From the NCBI GenBank assembly GCA_964247295.1, contig CAXTTV010000158.1:1-11464 (forward strand): a DNA stretch of 11,464 nucleotides. Direction: 5' to 3'. This document shows positions 7,973 to 11,464 of this stretch, piece by piece. This DNA comes from CAXTTV01 sp964247295 (GTDB lineage: Bacteria > Chloroflexota > Ktedonobacteria > Ktedonobacterales > Ktedonobacteraceae). Both the position numbers and the translations under genes were made by a program. The first letter of the stretch is position 1. Every line of letters starts with the position of its first letter. Below the pieces are notes generated by a model. It was not told the origin of the DNA and made no database searches. It worked only from the letters and a program-made list of their open reading frames with translations.

Positions 7973-8014
7973 CATGTTCCTGCCCCTGATTCATGTATGT
8001 TTAGATCACTTTTG

Positions 8015-8071
8015 AGAGGATAGGCGACCAGATTGTCAACCCCGCTCTCCGACAAAGGCCGTATATCCTCT
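8015..8071 (+). ncRNA. Candidate structured leader or small RNA element
   Basis: Nested complementary segments: AGAGGATA (8015-8022) with TATCCTCT (8064-8071), GGC (8023-8025) with GCC (8058-8060), and TTGTC (8033-8037) with GACAA (8051-8055), closing a 13-nt loop. They fall about 60-120 nt downstream of the near-consensus promoter, so they would lie in its transcript. A pyrimidine-rich tract (8067-8090) follows. The element matches no riboswitch class I recognise, and covariation was not tested. Confidence 0.25.
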
Positions 8072-8160
8072 TCTATGCTCTTTTCTCCTCATTTGTAAAA
8101 GCCTTCCTCAGCGTTCGTGGTAGATAATGTAACCCACAAGTCCTAGGTTGCCTGATTAGA

Positions 8161-8190
8161 TTGACCAGTGCGAATGCGCTAGTTTACTAT
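8161..8190 (+). promoter_or_regulatory. Proximal promoter for the pseudokinase-Rieske gene
   Basis: TTGACC (8161-8166), an 18-nt spacer and TACTAT (8185-8190). Transcription would start near 8197 and give a leader of about 170 nt. The spacer holds an imperfect palindrome around AGTGCGAATGCGCT (8167-8180) that could be an operator. Confidence 0.35.
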
Positions 8191-8366
8191 TATATTGGAT
8201 GCATGGGGCAATCTGTAGGAAATATATATGGGGGATTGAAAGCAACTGGCGAAAGAGATGTACCGGATTTAATAAAAGGAATTGTACATCGCGGCTAGGA
8301 ATACCCTGGTTGTTGGTTTTAGGCTTGTTTGCTTCATTCAAAGAATGAGAAGATTGAGAAAATAGT

Positions 8367-10325
8367 ATGCAAACATTAGCGGTTGAACAACTTGTAGGAC
8401 AGCGTTTGGGGAGCTGCGCCGTTGAGCAACTGTTGGGTCAGGGGCGGCTAAGCGCCGCTTATCTGGGGCAACAGGTAGTTTCAGGGCAGGCGCGTACCGT
8501 AGCGATCACAACCTTTATTCTGCCAGAGCAGTTTTCTTCTCAAGCTCGCCAACGTTTTAGTGCGCGTTTTGCCAAAGAGGCAGCTTCGCTAGTAACGCTG
8601 GACCACCCTTACATTCTACCGGTCTACGAGTACGGCGAGCAGCATGGCTACCCTTATCTTGTAACTCCTTATATGAGCTATGGCTCGCTGGCCGATGTCC
8701 TTAAGGCCAAGGGAGTATGTTCTCCTACTTATGTGTATCGGGTGTTAAAGCAGATTGCCGAGGCTTTGGACTATGCCCATACCAAGGGATCATTGCATCA
8801 GGCCTTGAAGCCGGCGAATATGCTGCTGCACCCCGATCAGAAAATTCAGGTAGCAGGTTTTGGGCTTATTAATCTCTTGCAGATGCGCGGTATTGAATAC
8901 AGTGATTACACGTATGCGCACCTGTTAAGTATCGCCGGCACCTATCTAGGATCGCCCGAGTACATTGCGCCCGAATTTGTACAGGGGCAGTACGTTGATG
9001 GGCGGGCCGACATCTATGCCTTAGGCGTTATGTTGTTTGAATTATTGACCGGACAGCCACCTTTTAGTGGAACTGATCCAATTCAGGTAGCGCTGCAACA
9101 TGTGCGCCAGAGTGCCCCATCGATGCTCTCATTGCGCCCAGATCTCCCTCCGGGTCTGAACGATGTAATTCAGCGAGCGATGTCCAAGCATCCTTCGCAA
9201 CGTTACCAGACCGCCAAAGATCTGGCCGATGCCTACACTACAACGCTGGCAGCCTGGCAGCAACAGCAGAATCTTACTCAGGGTGTACAGAAGAGCCAGC
9301 AGAATGGCTATTATGTCACGGGTCCAATCGCGGGCCGTACGGCCCCTGCTCAGTCGCAGATGACGCCGGATGAGATTTTGATGGCCAGCTCTTCCGCCAG
9401 GTGGCAGTTGATGCCACCGATTACAACGGGACGAGGACCAGTTGTCCAGCCGGCGGCCTTTCAGCCACCTGCTCCGATGCAGCCAGCAGCCACTGGCCGC
9501 GTTGTATCGCAACTGCCGAACGCTGGAAGTGCCCAGCCTCTGGTACGGGTTTCATCTCAGCCATTACAGCCCAAGCCGGTCGCTCCACCGCCGCCACCAC
9601 CGGCAGCTAAACCTGCAAAAGCGAAAGCTCAAAACGTGGGTCAGAGTGTAACCGATCTTGACTCGTTTGCCTGGTGGTCGGGCACTCCTCAGGTTCAGGA
9701 AGAGGTTCAACTTGCTCAAGTGAAGTCGGCATCCGAGGGCCAGGCTGAACGTGCTCCAAAACAGAGAGAGGCCGCTTCGGTCTTTGGGGATGCCTGGGGC
9801 ATGGATATGGTGCAGGAACCACCTATGCGCTCTCGCTCGCGACGCTCAAAGAAGATGAGCCGGCGGCGCGCGGTGACTATGATCGCCAGTGGTGTAGCGG
9901 CGGTGGCGGTGGTTGGTGTAGGCGTGAAACTTATGGGCCAGGGTGGCGCAAATGGAACGCAACAGGCCTTGAAGGCAAATAATGGGCTGGGTCAGCAAGG
10001 TGGGACTCAGCAAGGTGGTGGTAATGCAAATATAATTGCCAATAATCTGGCAATGAACAGTGCCAAGGTGTTTACGAATCCTACTGATGGTCAAGGGGCG
10101 GCGGCGATCCATCTGCCCAATGGACGCTTTGTTGCCTATGAGACGGCTTGTACTCATGCAGGCGTCACGGTAGCTTATGATGCTAATACGCATATGCTGG
10201 TCTGCCCGGCTCACGGGGCGATTTTCGATCCCATGAAGGACGCTGCGGTTGTTCAGGGGCCAGCGACTAAGCCTCTCACGCCAGTAGCGATTAAAGTGAA
10301 TGCTAACGGCTCAGTTACACTCTAG
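8367..10325 (+). CDS. Pseudokinase - Tat-like anchor - Rieske [2Fe-2S] fusion protein
   Basis: A 652-residue protein. Residues about 15-300 are a Ser/Thr-kinase fold: GQGRLSAAY glycine loop (24-32), GTYLGSPEYIAPE activation/APE segment (191-203) and D215 of helix F. Catalytic residues are missing: the VAIK lysine is T48, the HRD motif is HQA (144-146), and DFG is GFG (164-166). The helix-C glutamate E71 is kept. Residues about 300-490 are a Gln/Pro-rich linker. Next come a basic tract and SRRRAVTMI (498-506) with a hydrophobic span to about 520, a Tat-like membrane anchor. The C-terminus is a Rieske domain with CTH (C595, H597) and CPAH (C613, H616), the full [2Fe-2S] ligand set with 15 residues between the pairs. 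Inferred topology: pseudokinase in the cytoplasm, Rieske centre outside. The Shine-Dalgarno is weak (GAGA seven bases upstream). An intrinsic terminator follows. Confidence 0.85.
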   Translation: MQTLAVEQLVGQRLGSCAVEQLLGQGRLSAAYLGQQVVSGQARTVAITTFILPEQFSSQARQRFSARFAKEAASLVTLDHPYILPVYEYGEQHGYPYLVTPYMSYGSLADVLKAKGVCSPTYVYRVLKQIAEALDYAHTKGSLHQALKPANMLLHPDQKIQVAGFGLINLLQMRGIEYSDYTYAHLLSIAGTYLGSPEYIAPEFVQGQYVDGRADIYALGVMLFELLTGQPPFSGTDPIQVALQHVRQSAPSMLSLRPDLPPGLNDVIQRAMSKHPSQRYQTAKDLADAYTTTLAAWQQQQNLTQGVQKSQQNGYYVTGPIAGRTAPAQSQMTPDEILMASSSARWQLMPPITTGRGPVVQPAAFQPPAPMQPAATGRVVSQLPNAGSAQPLVRVSSQPLQPKPVAPPPPPPAAKPAKAKAQNVGQSVTDLDSFAWWSGTPQVQEEVQLAQVKSASEGQAERAPKQREAASVFGDAWGMDMVQEPPMRSRSRRSKKMSRRRAVTMIASGVAAVAVVGVGVKLMGQGGANGTQQALKANNGLGQQGGTQQGGGNANIIANNLAMNSAKVFTNPTDGQGAAAIHLPNGRFVAYETACTHAGVTVAYDANTHMLVCPAHGAIFDPMKDAAVVQGPATKPLTPVAIKVNANGSVTL

Positions 10326-10346
10326 TTACGCATCTTTTGAAGACCC

Positions 10347-10381
10347 AGGAGCGTGCCCTCAACGGGAGCATGCTCCTTTTT
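10347..10381 (+). terminator. Intrinsic terminator of the pseudokinase-Rieske gene
   Basis: AGGAGC (10347-10352) pairs with GCTCCT (10372-10377). The stem continues inward through GTGCCC/GGGAGCAT with one bulge and one or two wobbles, and a run of five T follows (10377-10381). A second run of nine T lies at 10392-10400. It starts 22 nt after the stop codon. Confidence 0.8.
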
Positions 10382-10488
10382 GTATCTATTGTTTTTTTTT
10401 GAGAAAACGACTATCCTTTATAGAAAGAGCAAAAAGTATCTCACATTGTTGCGCTTTTCTGGCTTGCTAACAGGAAAGGTAGATTGTT

Positions 10489-10746
10489 GTGGTCAGTCCG
10501 ATTATCCCGTATCTAGGAATGGTTGTTGCCTTCTCTATTTTGATTTGGGCTGGAATAGAGATCTGGCGGCGTCTGCATTATGATCAAAAAGATGAGCCTG
10601 TGCAGCCGAACGATATCTGGCTCACGGTCGATGCTTCCTGCCGCACTCCAGCAGAGGTGTTGTTGCCCGAGCATGAGCGGGAGGCGTTTTTCCGTCATTC
10701 TCCTGGCGGTAACGGACGTTCACCTCGCAGCAGTAACTTGCAATAA
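10489..10746 (+). CDS. Small single-span membrane protein, unknown function
   Basis: An 85-residue hypothetical protein beginning with GTG. GGAAAGG ends nine bases upstream and supports this start over the ATG at codon 11. The N-terminal hydrophobic segment (about 4-24, IIPYLGMVVAFSILIWAGIEIW) is a likely transmembrane helix, followed by RR and a polar, charged tail (about 27-85) that the positive-inside rule would place in the cytoplasm. I recognise no family. It lies downstream of the pseudokinase-Rieske terminator and on the same strand, so it could be expressed from its own promoter or by readthrough; no convincing promoter is visible in the 100 bases before it. Its stop codon is 31 bp from the convergent YbjN-like gene. 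Confidence 0.6.
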   Translation: MVSPIIPYLGMVVAFSILIWAGIEIWRRLHYDQKDEPVQPNDIWLTVDASCRTPAEVLLPEHEREAFFRHSPGGNGRSPRSSNLQ

Positions 10747-10777
10747 CCCGGCGTGAATGTTGTTCCGAGGGGACGTG

Positions 10778-11353
10778 CTAGTCATGCTTTTCTTCCAGAA
10801 GCCGTGTGACCTCCGCGAGAATATCGCTCACATTCATATCTTCGTCGGCGAATGGATCGAAGGATTGTTTGTTCTTCAAAAAGAAATCGCGTTCGCATGC
10901 CTCTATAGCTTCATTGGCCGAGAGGTGGCCATAGACGATTCGAGGAATCAAGCTCTGGTACATGGCTATCGTCTGAAATAATGCCCCAAATGCCAATCGA
11001 AACTGCGCGAGCGAGAGCTGATCCTGAGCGATGGGGATGGCCTCTTCCAGACGGATCTCGCCGTCTTCCAGGTCCAGGCCAAATTTGCCCAGGGCGATCC
11101 GATAATTGACAGCCATCAACGCCTCTAGACAGACAAGTCGCTCCTGATCGGTTACTTTTCCGAGATTTGGAGCAATCAGCAGAATTTTCCGTACCTCTCC
11201 CTGTTGTTGAAATGCGATGATCAGACGCCAGTGGCCTTGAAGCTCATGAAACGAGAGTTCTAAAAGCTCATGCTCTCGATCAACCTGGGCGATGCGCAGC
11301 CCCATCTGTTTCAAATAGTCTGTAACCTGACTGATGCCAAAGCTTTCTGCCAT
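10778..11353 (-). CDS. YbjN-like domain protein
   Basis: A 191-residue soluble protein with no signal peptide. Residues about 5-140 fit the YbjN / type III secretion chaperone-like alpha-beta fold: an early helix with DYLKQMGL, beta strands around HWRLIIAF and KILLIAPN, then CLEALMAVNYRIALGKFGLDLEDGEI (80-105), the N-(Y/F)-x(4)-G-x(2)-x-(L/I)-D-x(2)-G-x-(I/V) pattern typical of YbjN proteins, and a closing helix. The C-terminal 45 residues are acidic and helical. Such proteins are thought to bind partner proteins or act in signalling; the partner is unknown. AAGGA lies nine bases before the ATG. An extended -10 is visible upstream, and the gene converges on the small membrane protein. Confidence 0.65.
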   Translation of the reverse strand: MAESFGISQVTDYLKQMGLRIAQVDREHELLELSFHELQGHWRLIIAFQQQGEVRKILLIAPNLGKVTDQERLVCLEALMAVNYRIALGKFGLDLEDGEIRLEEAIPIAQDQLSLAQFRLAFGALFQTIAMYQSLIPRIVYGHLSANEAIEACERDFFLKNKQSFDPFADEDMNVSDILAEVTRLLEEKHD

Positions 11354-11445
11354 GCAAACTGTTCCTTTTTTTAGCGCTCTGCTTATCTCTTGACGTTTTT
11401 CGCTTGCATCGTTCTCTCTGTATCTTAATCCATTTATTGGTCTCT

Positions 11446-11454
11446 AGTATACCA
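11446..11454 (-). promoter_or_regulatory. Extended -10 of the YbjN-like gene
   Basis: The minus strand reads TGGTATACT, a TGn extended -10 with a 5/6 TATAAT match, about 90 nt upstream of the start codon. The -35 would fall outside the window. Confidence 0.4.
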
Positions 11455-11464
11455 TAACAATGCC

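Larger units (their letters stand above)
7645..8366. other. 722-bp divergent regulatory region
   Basis: It lies between the minus-strand DUF1015 operon and the plus-strand pseudokinase-Rieske gene, and no protein gene in it can be supported with confidence. It holds a long perfect hairpin (7822-7871), a near-consensus plus-strand promoter (7918-7946), a LexA-like palindrome (7959-7972), a nested stem structure (8015-8071), a second promoter (8161-8190), a 7-bp inverted repeat GATGTAC/GTACATC (8257-8263 and 8284-8290), and a small stem-loop TCATTC-AAA-GAATGA (8334-8348) just before the kinase start. The motif TGCCCCTG occurs three times (7782, 7902, 7981). Confidence 0.6.

Noticed and set aside
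7800..7994. 64-residue minus-strand open frame over the hairpin
   Set aside because: It runs through the perfect inverted repeat and the LexA-like palindrome, which explain the sequence better; no motif or start signal.
8257..8290. GATGTAC/GTACATC inverted repeat as a terminator or riboswitch
   Set aside because: Seven-bp AT-rich arms with a 20-nt loop, no T-run and no known aptamer core; likely chance or a weak binding site.
8156..8341. 61-residue minus-strand open frame in the divergent region
   Set aside because: No Shine-Dalgarno, no recognisable domain, and it overlaps the predicted promoter of the opposite gene.
9129..9512. 127-residue open frame on the minus strand inside the pseudokinase-Rieske gene
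   Set aside because: It is antisense to a gene with clear kinase and linker coding, its composition is skewed (Arg/Trp/Ser-rich), and it shows no recognisable motif.
1..11464. tRNA, rRNA, CRISPR array or transposase
   Set aside because: No T-loop-like GGTTCGAAT signature, no regularly spaced direct repeats and no transposase-like protein were seen.

Overview
The window most resembles a filamentous Chloroflexota genome of the Ktedonobacteria type. This is an inference from protein style: a long Ser/Thr-kinase-like protein with a Pro/Gln-rich linker fused to an extracytoplasmic module, a giant zinc-ribbon/ATPase protein, a YbjN-like protein, and moderate GC. There is no rRNA or marker gene to confirm it, and no tRNA, CRISPR array or transposase gene is visible.

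Layout. (1) 52-4632, minus: a 1526-residue single-gene machine. Its order is N-terminal zinc ribbon, long alpha-helical region, Ig-like beta domain, STAND/AAA-type P-loop ATPase, winged-helix-like segment and a C-terminal NYN (PIN-like) nuclease with its acidic residues present. It has a strong Shine-Dalgarno, its own promoter (TTGACT-17-TATACA on the minus strand) and a leader of about 160 nt holding an inverted repeat. (2) 5028-7644, minus: a two-gene operon, a DUF1015 protein followed after 16 nt by an FAD-dependent amine-oxidase/phytoene-desaturase-like flavoprotein. (3) 7645-8366: a 722-bp divergent regulatory region with a perfect 15-bp-arm hairpin, a near-consensus plus-strand promoter, a Gram-positive-type LexA-like palindrome just downstream of it, a nested stem structure and a second promoter closer to the next gene. 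(4) 8367-10325, plus: a 652-residue fusion of a degenerate protein kinase (the Lys, HRD-Asp and DFG-Asp positions are all substituted), a disordered linker, an internal Tat-like membrane anchor and a C-terminal Rieske [2Fe-2S] domain, closed by a good intrinsic terminator. (5) 10489-10746, plus: a small single-span membrane protein. (6) 10778-11353, minus: a YbjN-like protein converging on it.

How the genes relate. The DUF1015 and flavoprotein genes are probably co-transcribed. The other genes look like independent units. The two most notable objects are the zinc-ribbon/STAND/NYN protein, which has the architecture expected of an NTP-controlled nuclease in a biological-conflict (defence or cell-suicide) system, and the pseudokinase-Tat-Rieske fusion, which would join a cytoplasmic signalling or scaffold module to an extracytoplasmic redox centre. 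Both functional readings are inferences from domain logic, not demonstrated functions.
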